From positions 261,149,062 through 261,213,061 of the forward strand of contig JBOZIK010000001.1 in NCBI GenBank assembly GCA_051453625.1: a DNA stretch of 64,000 bases, read 5' to 3'. The first letter of the stretch is position 1, and every line of letters starts with the position of its first letter. Below, piece after piece: positions 35,135 to 47,292 of this stretch. The notes beneath the pieces are model-generated. The model was given only the letters and a program-made list of their open reading frames with translations, ran no database searches and had not been told where the DNA came from. This stretch comes from Welwitschia mirabilis (taxonomy: Eukaryota; Gnetophyta; Gnetopsida; Welwitschiales). A program made the translations under genes and the position numbers.

Positions 35135-37616
35135 CATATAATATAATATATATTTACTATTATGAATATGTATTATGTAAGATAATACATATGCTTGATA
35201 TGTAGTATAATAATGTAGTATTACTAGATAAAAAACATAACAATAACAATTTGATTACCCTTATGTAACTTATTATATAAGTTCATGATATTAATATTAA
35301 TTCCCTTTATTCAAATAATTAAATAGGTTCATATTGTGTATGAAAACTCTTACTATGTTTTTATTTTATTATATATTTCTCCCTTTAATTACTACTACCC
35401 TCTTTTTGTATCATATTATACATATATATAGATATATCATAATTTATATATCATAATTTAACCTATAATGTAATATATTTTTATATAACTATCATTATCT
35501 ATTTACTTATCCTCATTAGATATATATACCTAACTTAACTAGCTATAATAGTTATATCTTTAATCTTTTAATTGCATTTATGTATATCTATTCTAGCGTG
35601 TATATTTTAATGCTACATTTTATCTTTTATTTACCCTTTTTTACATGTTATATATAATTATATCTCATAAAATAGTTATACCATACTCTTATAACTAAAT
35701 TTATCTAATAATATATATTTATGTAACCAATATAAAACAATTTATATAGATAGTAAAATATAGGGTATAAAATGTAAAAGAGATAAAGAATAAAGATGAT
35801 AATTTCTAGTTAAACTATGATTTCAACATAATCTAAGATCTTGATCTTTTAAAGAATAATTGACTTAAGGAAATATATACATAATGATAGATTAGTAACA
35901 ATGAAATCTTTTCATAATAGTAACCATATCTTCTTCTTTATTTTAGTTAATTGTAAATATTCTTTGTTTGTTCTAGTTTTCTTTTATTTTGATGTCATAT
36001 GTATTACATATTCTATACTATTATTTTTCTTTATTATTTTTGAAATTATATTCCTTTTCTACTATTCTCAAATATAACGATTAGGATTCAAATCCATTAA
36101 AATAAGTATGTAATTTAAATATAGTGTAACATTTGATGTCATGATAAAGGGTTGGGACAAAACTTAAAAGGANNNNNNNNNNGTAACAGAGTTTAGACAT
36201 TTGGCATGTACAAGACTCAAACCAAAAATCTTCACCTACCATTTTGAAATACATCTAAAAAGGGAAAAATTTCATTGCAAGGACCAATAAATACATAAAC
36301 CTCTTCAACATGATAAAAACATAAATATGCCTCTATGTTTAATTAGAAAATTCTACATTTTACTCAAGATAGATTTTGCATGTGACTTTTGTTAAGTTTT
36401 CAATAAATAATTTATGTTCTTCTATATAAAGTCTTTTTCGCATATGAATAAACTTCCTGCCTTTTCTATAAAATGGTAGGATTATAAACCTACACTTTTT
36501 TTTTTTTCCTTCAAATAAAGTTCATAATGTTATAATGCTTTTTAGCTCAAATGGAATCAAGGATATGCTTTTACTTCCTTAGATTTATTAAACTTTCATT
36601 CCAGACTTGTTTAATTGTTAAGTTAATTTATTAAAGTTATGTTAATTAATCTATGTTGGTATTTATTTTTATAAGGGATACAATGCTATTATCTTTTTAG
36701 TTTATCTAGGATAAGTGATATAAAATCATCGTTTCTTTTATGTAAAAAATGAAAACATATTAGGGCTCATGGAAATTAAGTGAGTTGTGTAGATGAAAAG
36801 TAGAATTTTTAAGAATTTAGAAATTTAAATTAAAAGATTAATATGTAAGTAATTAAGTAATTAATTATTGTAGAATGTTATATTGCTAAATATAAAATTT
36901 ATTTGGAAAATAAAAGGGCTTTATAATTTTCATCCACTTAAAAATATTGAAGATTATATGATTAAAAAAGTGAAGATAATAGAACTTTTTTCTTACTCTG
37001 AGATTGTAAAATTTAAAAATTTCAACATAGTGAAAAAGACCATTTAAGATAAATAGAACTTTTCAAGAAGAAAACAATTATTAAATTTCAAAATATGACT
37101 TTATCAAATGATATTTTCTGGAATTATTTGATACGCATAAATTAAAATAAAAATGAAAAACCTTTTATATATAAAAATGCACTATAAAATGATCCAAATC
37201 CAACCAAACTTATTAAAGCATAAAACAGTGAAACTCCATTCAAAACTATTCTCATCAAATTAAATGAACTCTACATCTTGTTTTTCATTCATTCTTCTCT
37301 TATATATTTTAGGAGCTTGAAATGTAATCTTTTTAAAAACTAAAAGAGTCTCAAAATCTCTCCAAGCAAATGACAAAAAACATGGATTTCCTCTAAGAAT
37401 ACGAAAAATGTAAGATTTGCCATATTCCATAAGTGTGAAAAGGATATCAAATTAAACATTTGAAAAATCACAAAATAGTGGAAAAGGAATCCACCATAAA
37501 TTCTAGTAAACCAAAATGCATTAAACTTAAGCTCTACCTAAGGATATCAAAAAAGCACCTTGTACACATAATAGTGCCTTCCAATGCTCCACACCCCAAT
37601 GCAATGGGGTGTTACA

Positions 37617-40312
37617 AAAAAGAAAATAAAAAAATTGAAATTTGGATATCCATGTTTATTTTATTATTATATTTCTTTCTATTATGCATTAGATCCATCT
37701 TATTAGGGGTAAAGGTCTGATCCTTAAAAATTTGTTTTAGGCTAGTAGTCTTTCATTGAAATCCTAAGGCTTATAGTAAATGATTTCTTTAAATTAATTT
37801 GATTTTTCTTTCTATAATAATTTGAATTAAAAAATTTAGTTATGATATTCTATAAATAATTAATTAATATATCCATTATTCTACTCATATAAATTATTGC
37901 ATAACTAGTTGTAGAAACTTTACCATGTTTTTCTATAGCAAAAATTAAATTTCCAATATAAAGGCATAAGTTAAAAACACCATATCTTGTTAATTAGTAG
38001 GTGTAAATTATTAAGATTTGTTTTTAAGTATAAGATTTGGTTATGATTATGGAAATGTAAAAATAGTAATTTTTCTAATGTGTAATAAGTTTTTAAAAAA
38101 ATATTTATTAAAATACATTAGAAGATAAATGGAAAAAATAATAAGTACCTAATTTACATTTCTATAACTAATAGTTAAGATATCTAAAAACATGAGAATC
38201 CTACACTTTAGGGAATTAAATAATATTTCTATAACATCTTGAATCATTTTAAAAAAAAAGTATTTTGAACATTATGATCATTGTGATGTATTGTAATAGG
38301 ACTCTAATTTTAGAAACTTTAACAGTCTTTAATCTTAAATCATGACCTTAAAAATAATATTTTTTAAAATTCTAAAATATCTTAAGTTAGTTTTTAAGGA
38401 TACTATTATGAATATAATTTATGAAAAAATACTATAATTTATTTTTAATAATTAATTAATTATTAAATTTTTGATTATGACATCACTTTAAAGCTCAAAA
38501 ATGTTATACCTAATGTTTTGAATTATAGGAAAATTATTACATAACATTGTATAGTGAATTTGAGCATATAAGATAAGTTTATATCAATAGCCTTAATTTA
38601 AATTATTTAGAAATAATATTTTATTTGGATAAATACCTTTTTACCTTTTTACTTTATCTTATTTTGAATGTGCATGCTTGTAAAAGTTTTCATCTTAGTA
38701 GTTTAAGTAACATAAATAGTCCTTGATTTCTTACTTATTTTCTTGACTTATAATATAGTCATATAAATTTTGGATAAAGAATTATATTTTAATAACCATT
38801 CTTAAAACTATACTTCTTTTGTTTATCTTCCTTACATAATGGAGATTGTCATATGAGTAGAGAAGAATGCTACTAGGATTAGCATAGCTCCAAGTATGGA
38901 TTAGTTTTGTTAAGTAAATTATTAAGACATGATTTTATGCATTTTGAGTTTTATTATTATTGTTGAAAGATAGAAAATAAAATAGTATATCCTTATTTAT
39001 ATTTTGAATACNNNNNNNNNNNNNNNNNNNNNNNNNNNNNNNNNNNNNNNNNNNNNNNNNNNNNNNNNNNNNNNNNNNNNNNNNNNNNNNNNNNNNNNNN
39101 NNNNNNNNNNNTCTTGACTTATAGTATAGCCATATGAGGTTTGGATAAAGAATTATATCTTAATAATCGTCCTTAAATTATACTTCTTTTGTTTTATCTT
39201 TATTACACAACAAATATTGTTAAATGAGCATAGAAGAATGTTACTAGGATTGTCATAGCTCCATGTATGAATTAGTTTCTTTAAATACATTATTAAGATG
39301 TGATTTGATACATTTTAAAGCTTTTTAGTAGTATTGAATAAAATAAAATAAAAGAATATTTCGTTTATTTAGATTTTCATACTATAATCTTGAATATATA
39401 GATTTTCTAGTATGCTTGTTTTCTATTTTATAATTGCGTATATAAAATAAAAATAATAATGAATTATTATAACTAAGTAAATAATCTGTTAAATATCCAC
39501 ATTGGTTAGAATTTTATGCATTCATTTATGTAGTGTATTTATCAAATAGGACTAAATTAAGATAATCCTAATAATGATCATCTTCATACTTGGATTTCAT
39601 CACCAATTATATTTCTTTTATGCTACCCTTTGAGATGTGGCTTTGATCACCACTCTCATGTCTTATCCATGTATGAACTTACTTCAACTTCTCTCAATCC
39701 TTTAGCATCAATGAATTATGTTTTACCATTCAGAAATCTTTTAAGAAAGCAAGGATCATTTGTAAGCATGTATCCACCTCATGTACAACTAATCACTTCT
39801 ATTGAGGTACATTGAGATGAAGTGCAAGCCTATAGAGTTAAGCCTAGCGATGTCTATATAGTTTAGAACATAGAGTAGAACAAATTCACATCTCAAGAAT
39901 GGTGAGATATTAACTTGAAATACCAGTAATGGAAGTATAACATCCTATTATATTGGTTAATTATTATTCTTAAACTTATTTATCTATGTTTTATAATAAG
40001 TTTACATCCCCTCAATTATTTATAATATATGTTTCTATGTGATGAATACTAGGAAGAAATAAAGGACATAGATTTGTGACAGCTCTAATATTTGTAAATC
40101 CAAATAATCTATATTAATTAGAGGTAAATATATAATAGTAATATGATATGTTTTATTACAATATAAAAATTATAATAAAGAAATAAGTAAATTTTGATCC
40201 TAGGTTCCACTATGTCTATTAGGTAATAGTATTAAATAACAAAGAAATAAGTAAAAAAAAAAAGGAAAAAAAATAAAGGTTCTTAATTAGATTAAAAAAA
40301 GAGAATATTACA
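37617..40312 (+). repeat. 5' LTR (5'-truncated) of chromovirus-type element
   Basis: It aligns with 48,730-51,036 from 'CATTAGATCCATCTTATTAGGGG' (split by substitutions; 37,687 and 48,793) to the end TATTACA at 40,312. It contains an internal duplication across the gap (38,741-39,011 and 39,112-39,380). The small plus frames at 37,460-37,720 and 39,630-39,815 have no counterpart that is conserved as protein, so I do not call them genes. Confidence 0.8.
38741..39380. repeat. about 270-bp direct duplication flanking a 100-N gap
   Basis: 38,741-39,011 and 39,112-39,380 both start TCTTGACTTATARTATAG and share 'GGATAAAGAATTATAT' and 'GCATAGCTCC/GTCATAGCTCC'. They are about 82% similar by eye. The 3' LTR has only one copy (about 49,850-50,130). 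The gap 39,012-39,111 begins exactly at the second copy. Confidence 0.8.
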
Positions 40313-40315
40313 AAG

Positions 40316-40327
40316 TGGTGTCAAATA
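40316..40327 (+). other. primer-binding site, initiator-Met type
   Basis: TGGTGTCAAATA lies three bases after the 5' LTR end and corresponds to TGGTATCAGAGC, with 8 of 12 bases kept. Confidence 0.6.
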
Positions 40328-41539
40328 TTTAATCTAACTAAATAATATCTATGTTAAGAACTTATAAATTTATAAGAATATAAATCCAATTATATCTTTA
40401 ATAACCTTTCAACTTTATAATCTTAAAGTTAGTTGTTACTATAATAACCTTAATTCCTAATATTTATAAAGTTAATTATATCACTAATAATCTTAAATCA
40501 TGAGTAAAATCAATTATATCCTTTATAATACTAGGTTTTAAGATAACTCTAACTTCTAGATAAGCATGAATTTAATGATATCTTTTAATAGTAATAAATT
40601 TGATTATACCTATAATTTTATCACTCTCCAAATATATGTTGAATCACATTGATATTAATCTCGATAATTACATATACTATACTAATATCCTAGTACCTTA
40701 ATAATCTTAGAAATTGATTGTATCTGGGATAGCTCCAAAGTATTTATAAGGTTAACTATAACCCCAATTCTTAGATGATCATTATGTTAGTCATATTTAT
40801 GATAATCCTTAACTCCTAAACAAATATTAAAGGATGATGAATTCAAGTTATTAAATAATCTATTACTTTATAGCTATAGATAATACTTATCCAAGAGAAT
40901 TACAATTATCTTATGAATTTAGGATAATAAATGTATATAGTTCCTTAAATAGATTAAGTTTTTGCAAGAAGTATGAGTACATAAAATAATTCTTTATAAT
41001 TAGATATCCTTTTAAAAAAAAACCACTAGCCAAGTTATTTATCCCAAATTATATGTTTATATAACCTTACAGTAAAACCTCATATTCATAACTTATAAAC
41101 CTATTAAATCCTATCTAATTAAAATTAAAAAAGGGGATAAACTTGATTATATACTTTATGTTATAAATAAGCATCAATCACCTCATAATTATAACCATGT
41201 CCTTCCTAAGATCATAAAATATTTTTAAGTTTGATCTTTAATCATATTTATCCCATTTTCAAATGTAAGCTCATAAAAATGTACACTTCTTTTAGATGCT
41301 TCATCATTGCTAGTTAAACCTTGAGGTCAAGTTAGTTAAACCAAGTAACTAACATTAAGAGAGTTAAAAAAATGATGATGAAAATCAACCTCCATTTAAC
41401 CTTAATCTAGAAACATTCATAAATACATTTATGTAGTTCTTATCACAAAAAATAAAATAAGGTTAAATCGTGTAAGTAAATAATGATATCAATTTACCTA
41501 AGAAAGTGGTTATAAAGAAATTAATTTAAACTTTTATTA
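40328..41539. other. decayed leader region of chromovirus-type element
   Basis: An AT-rich stretch between PBS and gag with repeated 'TAATAACCTTAA'-like phrases but no coding or RNA feature that I can support. Confidence 0.5.
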
Positions 41540-42250
41540 ATCTAGATCTATTAAATTTTATAGAAGATTGAAATCTCTCCATAGAAGAAGCATGAGAGAG
41601 TAATATTGAAAAGGTTATAATTCCCTTAAAATGTGATAAATATAAAAAGAATTCTTTAGCTATTTATATATTAGAAGGAGAAGCTAATCTATGATGGAAA
41701 ATGTAAATGACCAAGTTGAGAGATTTAAAAATTTTATGAATAGAATTAGAGCATATCTTTAAGGAGAGATACATTACTAAGTTCTATGTTCACTAAAGTG
41801 TTATAGAATTCTATAATCTAAGACAATCCCATAAGGTGACCATAGCTTCTCATAAGTGAAAATTTGTAAAATTATTAAGATATATATCGCATATGCATCT
41901 AGATGAAGAAGCTAAACTAACTCTCTTTATCAATAGTATTATTATTTCTGTTACTGCTAAAGTATTCATGTTTCAATCTACGAGTCTAATAGAGGCTATA
42001 GAAAAGAAAAATATAGTAGCACAAAACTAGTAATGACAAACAAAAATAAAGGAAAAAATTCATTCACAAGGTCATAGTATTAAGGGAAATTGATCATAAA
42101 TATCTTATTAAAAATAAGAATTTACACTTTATCAAAAATAATATTACAAGTAATAATAGTAAAAATAGAAATTTTAATCAACCTAAGCTTAATATATTCA
42201 AAATAAATTGGAATATTCATACTGAAAGATATGCAAGTAATTAACCTCAT
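41540..42250 (+). pseudogene. Ty3/gypsy gag remnant
   Basis: The translation shows AIYILEGEANL (about 41,658-41,690; usually A...L.GEA..WW), KERYITKFYVH (about 41,760-41,792), LLRYISHMHLDEEAKLTLFI (about 41,873-41,932) and ISVTAKVFMFQS (about 41,947-41,982). This is the standard retrotransposon Gag capsid order (GEA..W, F...Y, M.V.EY, LSR..P...). A basic Asn-rich stretch follows, where a zinc knuckle would be expected but is not clear. Gag would build the particle; the frame is broken several times. Confidence 0.8.
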
Positions 42251-42479
42251 AGATCCAACTTCTAGCAAATCCAGAGTCTATATCAGTACCAGAAATAGTA
42301 TAATGGATATTAATACTATAGCTACAAAGGAATTCATAATGAAAGAGAATTTTCATTACATAATAGAAACATTTCTAGATAGTAACTAGAAAAGCCTCAA
42401 GGACTAAATAGTATTTTTTTAGTTTATAAGATAACTTAAAATAGTAGTAGATAATAAAGGGGATGCAATTTCAAAGATC

Positions 42480-42650
42480 TGTCATAGAATGTAAGGATTT
42501 ACTTAATAATAAAGAAGTAATAATTTTATTTGATTATGGAGCAATATAATACTTTATATCTTCTACGATTATTATAAAAGGGAAATTATGTTTTATTCCA
42601 ATTGAGGAATGCATAGAGCCAATAAATGGTTTCATGTTCAAAGTTAATTA
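42480..42650 (+). pseudogene. Ty3/gypsy aspartic protease remnant
   Basis: LLNNKEVIILFDYGAI, one stop, YFISSTIIIKGKLCFIPI (about 42,493-42,600). This corresponds to the active-site region LFDSGATHSFIS, with the catalytic Asp kept but S/T-G changed to YG. Confidence 0.75.
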
Positions 42651-43099
42651 GTAATCTTAAAATTGTATTTTATCCATATGTGAAAAAGATTTCAAACACA
42701 ACTAATTATTATAAATTGTAGAATAGAGCAATAATAAATTGTAAAAATAATAAAGAAAATGTGATGAATCATGATCAAAGACTAATCTTTTAAGGTCATT
42801 ACAAATCAAAAGTAGAGAATTTAATTAATGAAAAACATATAAAAAGAAAAATTCAAAGGAAAACACTGGTTTATATGTTATACCTAAAATCAAAAATATT
42901 AAAGGAAGGATGAACTTTAGAAAAAAATATATAATAGTCCAAGAATATCTTAATGTATTTACAATAGAAACAACCCCTTTTAGAAGTTGAGTTTTCCATT
43001 AAATTCATCCTAGATATCCAACCAATTTTTAAGGAATAATATAGAATGACTTTATACATATATATATAACTAAAAGAACTAAAAATTTAGGTTAAATAA

Positions 43100-43660
43100 C
43101 TCTTACAAAAATGCTTCATTCATCGTAATATATCACTATGAGGAGAACCTATATTATTTGCAAAGAAAAAGGATGGAACACTAAGATTACAAATTAATTA
43201 TAGATAACTAAGTAATGTTATCACAAAAACAAGTATCAACTACTAAGGATAGATGATCTTTTTTATTAGCTAAAGAAAGCTAAGGTATTCTTAAAAGTTG
43301 ATCTAAATTTTACATATCATTAAGTTTAAATTGAGGAAGAAGATAATCATTAAATATTATCTAGAACTTGCTATGGGCATTATGAGTCTTTTGTTATGCT
43401 TTTTAGTTTAATTGATATCGCTATAGTATTTATGAGTCTGATGAATTACTTCTTTCAATCACATCTTAATTCCTTTGTAATAGTATTTATTTATAATATT
43501 CTCATTTATTTTGAGACTTACGAAGAGCATAAGAAAAATTGCATAATATTATTACAAACTTTACAGAATCACCAATTATATGCTAACATAAAAAAATTAT
43601 TTTTTTAAAAGAAATACATTCAATTTGTAGGTCATATAACAAAAAAGTTATATCAATAGA
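43100..43660 (+). pseudogene. Ty3/gypsy reverse transcriptase remnant
   Basis: GAPILFAKKKDGTLRLQINYR (split; about 43,142-43,205), KKAKVFLKVDLNFTYH (about 43,271-43,320), CYGHYESFVMLFSLIDIA (about 43,368-43,425), then the surviving frame 43,396-43,608 with FVIVFIYNILIYFETYEEHKK. That part aligns to the catalytic box FVIVFIDDILIYSKT.EEH; the two aspartates have become Y and N. QLYANIKKLFF then matches QLYAKFSKCEFW. This is the chromovirus type of Ty3/gypsy RT. Confidence 0.92.
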
Positions 43661-43679
43661 TTAATATAAATTTAAAGGA

Positions 43680-44275
43680 ATTATAAAGTGACCAATATCC
43701 ACAAATATTAATAAGGTTATAAGCTTTCTTGATCTTATCAAGTACTATTATTGATTCATCCTCAACTTCTCTAAGATAGCTTATTTAATCACAAGCCTTT
43801 TAGAGAAAAATAAAGCATTTGAATAGACAAAACAATGTTAGTAGTTATGATTATATTAAAGAAAGCTTAACTAGTGCTCTATTCTTAGCAATATAAGATG
43901 ATTCAAAGACCTTTTTATTTATACTAATACATCTAAATAAGATCTTAGAGTAGTTATTAAATAATATAAAAGAGTAATATCTTATAGATCAAAACAAATT
44001 AAAACTCATAAGAGAAATTATTTTATTCATAATCTTGAATTAGCTATAGTAATTTTTGTTTTAAAGTTGTGGATTCATTATCTTTATGATGTAACATTTC
44101 TATTTTAAATAGATCATAAGAGCCTAAAATACATTTTCAACCAACTAGACTTAAATCTTAAGTAAAGAATATGGAAGAAATTTTTATGTGATTTTTATTT
44201 TAAAATTTTATACTATAAGGGTAAGAAAAATAAGGTTGTATATTCTCTTAGTAGATAAGGTTACATCAAAGTAAA
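43680..44275 (+). pseudogene. Ty3/gypsy RNase H remnant
   Basis: IYTNTSK and RVVIKXYKRVISYRSKQIK (about 43,918-44,000) correspond to YTDAS..GLG.VL.Q....IAYASRQLK. NYFIHNLELAIVIFVLKLW IHYLYDV (about 44,010-44,090) corresponds to NYPTHDLELAA..FALK.WRHYLYG. DHKSLKYIFNQLDLN (about 44,110-44,157) and KGKKNKVVYSLSR (about 44,215-44,257) follow. Almost every landmark is present but stops interrupt the frame. The last third is duplicated after the gap at 45,553. Confidence 0.92.
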
Positions 44276-44439
44276 CATAAAAAGTCAAAACCAAGTACCT
44301 ACCATTATTTTAACAGGATAAAAAAAAGGAAGAGAATTGTCAAAAATTAAAGGATGAGTTAGAAATGTCAATAGATTTAGAGAAATTTAATATTACTTTA
44401 AATGATATTATCATATTCAAGGGAAAATACTTGGTTCCT

Positions 44440-44944
44440 AATGTAGATGAAATTAGGTATAAGTTAATGTTTGAATTTCATAATCCACCTATAATAGATT
44501 ATTATGGATGAACTAAAATATATCAAAACATGAAATCAAAATTTTGGTAGTTAGGGATAAAAAAAGATATAGCATAAGTCATATTAACATATCTTAATTA
44601 TTAACGACTTAAAAAAAGACATAGAAATCTAGCAAGATTACTTTATCTTCATGATATTCCAAATATAAATAGTATGTGATTTGCATGGGCTTTATTTTAG
44701 GACTTCTAAAAACTTAAAGAGGTAATCCTATTATTTTAATAATTAAGTAAACACATTTAATTTTATTAAATTTTCTTATGATATTAAGAATAGCTAAGTA
44801 TATATTCAAATTATTATTTGGTTATATGGTGTACCCTAATAGAGACTCAAAATGTAATTCTAAGTTTTGATAAGAATTACCAATGGGTTTCAGAACCAAG
44901 TCAAATATGAGTACTACGTTTCATCTTGAAACAGATGGCTAGTG
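44440..44944 (+). pseudogene. Ty3/gypsy integrase remnant, first copy (interrupted)
   Basis: EIRYKLMFEFHNPP, TKIYQNMKSKFW and GIKKDIA (about 44,448-44,573) represent the zinc-binding region H...GG..KMY.....W.GM..DI. The core follows in broken form up to TTFHLETDG (about 44,905-44,938), where homology is cut by the nested fragment. The second copy (45,653 onward) shows the uninterrupted sequence at that site. Confidence 0.82.
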
Positions 44945-45359
44945 TAATGTTCCATTTTATTCATTATGGGTTACTTTATATAAAATAGACATATATGATA
45001 ATATGTCAAGATCAATAGGAATAAAAAGTAATAATTTAGAAAGAATGTATCTTTTATTAATGATAGTAGAATATTACATTTCTCTTTATTAGCCAATAAA
45101 GCCTTAGACTATTGGTAAAAGGTAAATACATGGACTACAACCTAAGTCCCCCTCTTGGAACCCTTGGGGATTAGCTAAGATTGTCATCAAGTACATCCAC
45201 CCATTATATCTACCCTCACCTAATGCCATAGGATTATATCACATAATGAAAGGATACATCATTTCATACTTTGGTCACACCCATTCATATCTTTATTAAT
45301 TGTGCTTATTTAGTGCTTAATACATTTTGTGACATAATTAATGAATTTGAAACGTTACA
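44945..45359 (-). mobile_element. nested LTR-type fragment of another retrotransposon
   Basis: It runs from TGTAATGTTCC to GAAACGTTACA, i.e. inverted TGTAAYGTT ends about 415 bp apart. On the minus strand it is preceded by a purine-rich AAGGTGGAGGTAA and by a LEDEH..GG-type frame at 45,360-45,400, as at the end of many plant Ty3/gypsy polyproteins. It is therefore probably the 3' LTR of a minus-strand element inserted into integrase after position 44,944. The interior to the right is cut by the gap at 45,553-45,652. Confidence 0.6.
45101..45170 (+). other. tRNA-like A and B boxes
   Basis: TTAGACTATTGGTAAAAGG (45,104-45,122) is A-box-like, and TTGGAACCCTTGGGG (45,155-45,169) is B-box-like, about 50 bp apart, with ACATGGAC...AAGTCC between them. 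The same inner phrase (ACATGAAC...AAGTCC) occurs in the tRNA-like part of the 5S-headed retroposon (10,160-10,176). It may be a tRNA-derived SINE inside the LTR-type fragment. Confidence 0.35.
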
Positions 45360-45552
45360 TTACCTCCACCTTAGAAATCATGCTCATCCTCAAGTATGCT
45401 CTATCCTCTAATTGCATCATTTTGAAAGCCTTGCTCCTCTAGATTATTTTATATATGGTCTACAAAACATAATGGAAAAGAGGAGATATCATTCATTAAT
45501 AGATACATTAATAATGTAAAACAAAATGGTATATTAGGCTTTATTAAAAAGT
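45360..45552 (-). pseudogene. C-terminal pol end of nested minus-strand element
   Basis: The minus strand reads LEEQGFQND... then LEDEHDF and GGGNVT just before the LTR. This resembles the conserved 'LEDK...GGSNVT' tail of plant Ty3/gypsy polyproteins. The rest of the element is missing or hidden in the adjacent gap. Confidence 0.5.
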
Positions 45553-45652
45553 NNNNNNNNNNNNNNNNNNNNNNNNNNNNNNNNNNNNNNNNNNNNNNNN
45601 NNNNNNNNNNNNNNNNNNNNNNNNNNNNNNNNNNNNNNNNNNNNNNNNNNNN

Positions 45653-47045
45653 ACCAAATAAGATAGATGAAATTTCTATATATTTTTGATATATATATTT
45701 TATAATATGAAGGTAAGGAAAATAAGATTGTAAATTCTCTTAGTAGACAATATTATCTCAAAGTTATTATAAAAATTCAAAGGAAAATCCTAAAATTATT
45801 TTATAGGTTTAAAAATATGATGGCAATTGTTAAAAATTAAAGAAATAGTTAGAAAAATGAATATATTAAGAGCATTTTAATATTAATCTAGATGGTATTA
45901 CTATATTCAAGGGAATATTTTAGGTTCTTAATGTAGATATAATTAGACATAAGCTATTGTTTAAATTTCATAATCCACCTATGCCAAGTCATCTTTGAGG
46001 AACTGAAATATATCAAAACATGAAAGAAAACTTTAATGGTCATAGATGAAAAAGGATATAGTAGAATTTTTGTTAAGTTTCCTTAATTGTTAACAATTTA
46101 AAGTAAAACATAAAAATTTGATAGGATTACTTTATTGACATAATATTTTAAAACATAAATAGAATGTGATTTGCATGGACTTTATTGCATAAAGTTCTAA
46201 AAAATCAGTGAAGTAATGACTCTATAATGGTAATAATTGATAAAGAAACTAATTTTGTACATTTTATTGTAGTTAAATCTACTTAGAATGCTATTAATAT
46301 AGCTTAAGGACATATTAAAAATATTGTTCAATTGCATAGTGTGATTTTGATAATTATATCTAATAGAGATTCAAAATTTACTTTCAAGTTTTAGTAAGAA
46401 TTGCAAATGGGTTTAGGAACCAAGTTAGATATGAAAAATACATTTCATCCTTAAGCATATGGTTAAGGAAAAAAATTAATTATATTTTAAAAGATATTAT
46501 TAAAGCATATATACTAGGTAATCCTAAAATTTGGACATATAATCTACCATTAGTCGAATTTGCATATAATAACAGTTATCATAGTTCAATTTAAACGGCT
46601 CCATTTGAAGCCCTATATGGTACAAAATGTAGAACACATATTACATAAAAAGAATATGAAGAAAAATTGATTATAAAATTAAAAATATTACAAGAAATAA
46701 AAATCAAAATAAGGATCATCAATAATAGGCTTAAAAATTCAACAAACAGATAAAAGATGTATGTAGACTATCAAAGAAGAGATTTGAGTTTAAAATAAGT
46801 GATCATGTATTTCTTAAAGTATCACTACTGAAATCAGTAATGATAGGAGTTAAGAGATGAAAATTAGCTCCTTAATTCATTAGACCATTTAAAACATTAA
46901 AAGGAATTGGATCTATTTCATACAAGCTTGCTCTACCTCCTCGATAATTACACATACATGATTTTTTTCATGTAAGTATTCTAACGAAGCATATTATGGA
47001 TCCTTCTTATATATTAAATTGGTTTCATATTTAAGTAAAACTATA
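45653..47045 (+). pseudogene. Ty3/gypsy RNase H end and integrase remnant, second copy
   Basis: 45,653-46,447 repeats 44,140-44,944 at roughly 80-85% similarity (GKENKIVNSLSR, RHKLLFKFHNPP, TEIYQNMKENF). It then continues where the first copy is cut: LPLVEFAYNNSYHSSI and PFEALYGTKCRT (about 46,545-46,635), RRDLSLK, VIMYFLKVS (about 46,800), FIRPFKTLKGIGSISYKLALPP (46,880-46,942, split by decay), DFFHVSILTKHIMDPSYIL (46,960-47,015). This is the full integrase core and C-terminal region of a chromovirus-type element. Confidence 0.9.
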
Positions 47046-47280
47046 TTGTTCAACTATAGAGAAGCCAGAGGTTGTGCTAGATCAATAAACTATTAATTTA
47101 CAAAATAAAAAGATTTATCAAATAAGGATAAAGTAGAGTAATCATAGTGCTAATGGATCTACTTGCGAGATACAGGAAACAATGAAAAATTAGTACCCAA
47201 ATAGTTTTAAATCTTATAATATATAGTTAGATGTTCTTCATCTCTTTATATATGTTAATTTCCAGGAGTGAGTTAGTTTA
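47046..47280 (+). pseudogene. chromodomain-like C-terminal tail of pol
   Basis: EKPEVVLDQ, INLQNKKIYQIRIK, one stop, SNHSANGSTCEIQETMKN, one stop, YPNSF (about 47,060-47,195). This follows the pattern EEPV.ILDR....LRNK.IP.VKV.W.NH..EEATWE.E..M...YP.LF seen at the end of Tekay/Del polyproteins. Such tails help direct integration to heterochromatin. Frame and key residues are decayed. Confidence 0.75.
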
Positions 47281-47283
47281 GCT

Positions 47284-47292
47284 GGGAAAGAA
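47284..47292 (+). other. polypurine tract before 3' LTR
   Basis: GGGAAAGAA lies directly before TGTCATATCCC, the usual PPT/LTR junction of plant Ty3/gypsy elements. Confidence 0.7.

Larger units (their letters stand above)
32555..37616 (-). repeat. 5-kb LTR-type repeat, solo copy (about 5.06 kb, full length)
   Basis: It starts TGTCACAACTAG and ends GGGGTGTTACA, giving TG...CA ends with the inverted TGTYACA/TGTAACA pattern of plant LTRs. It matches copies 1-3 throughout. No PBS is visible to the left (minus-strand TAATAAATC), and no 5-bp flanking duplication was found (TATTA versus AAAAA), so it looks like a recombined or rearranged solo LTR. Gaps at 34,362-35,070 and 36,173-36,182 mean its true length is uncertain. 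TA microsatellite at 33,129-33,149. No coding capacity was seen. Confidence 0.7.
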
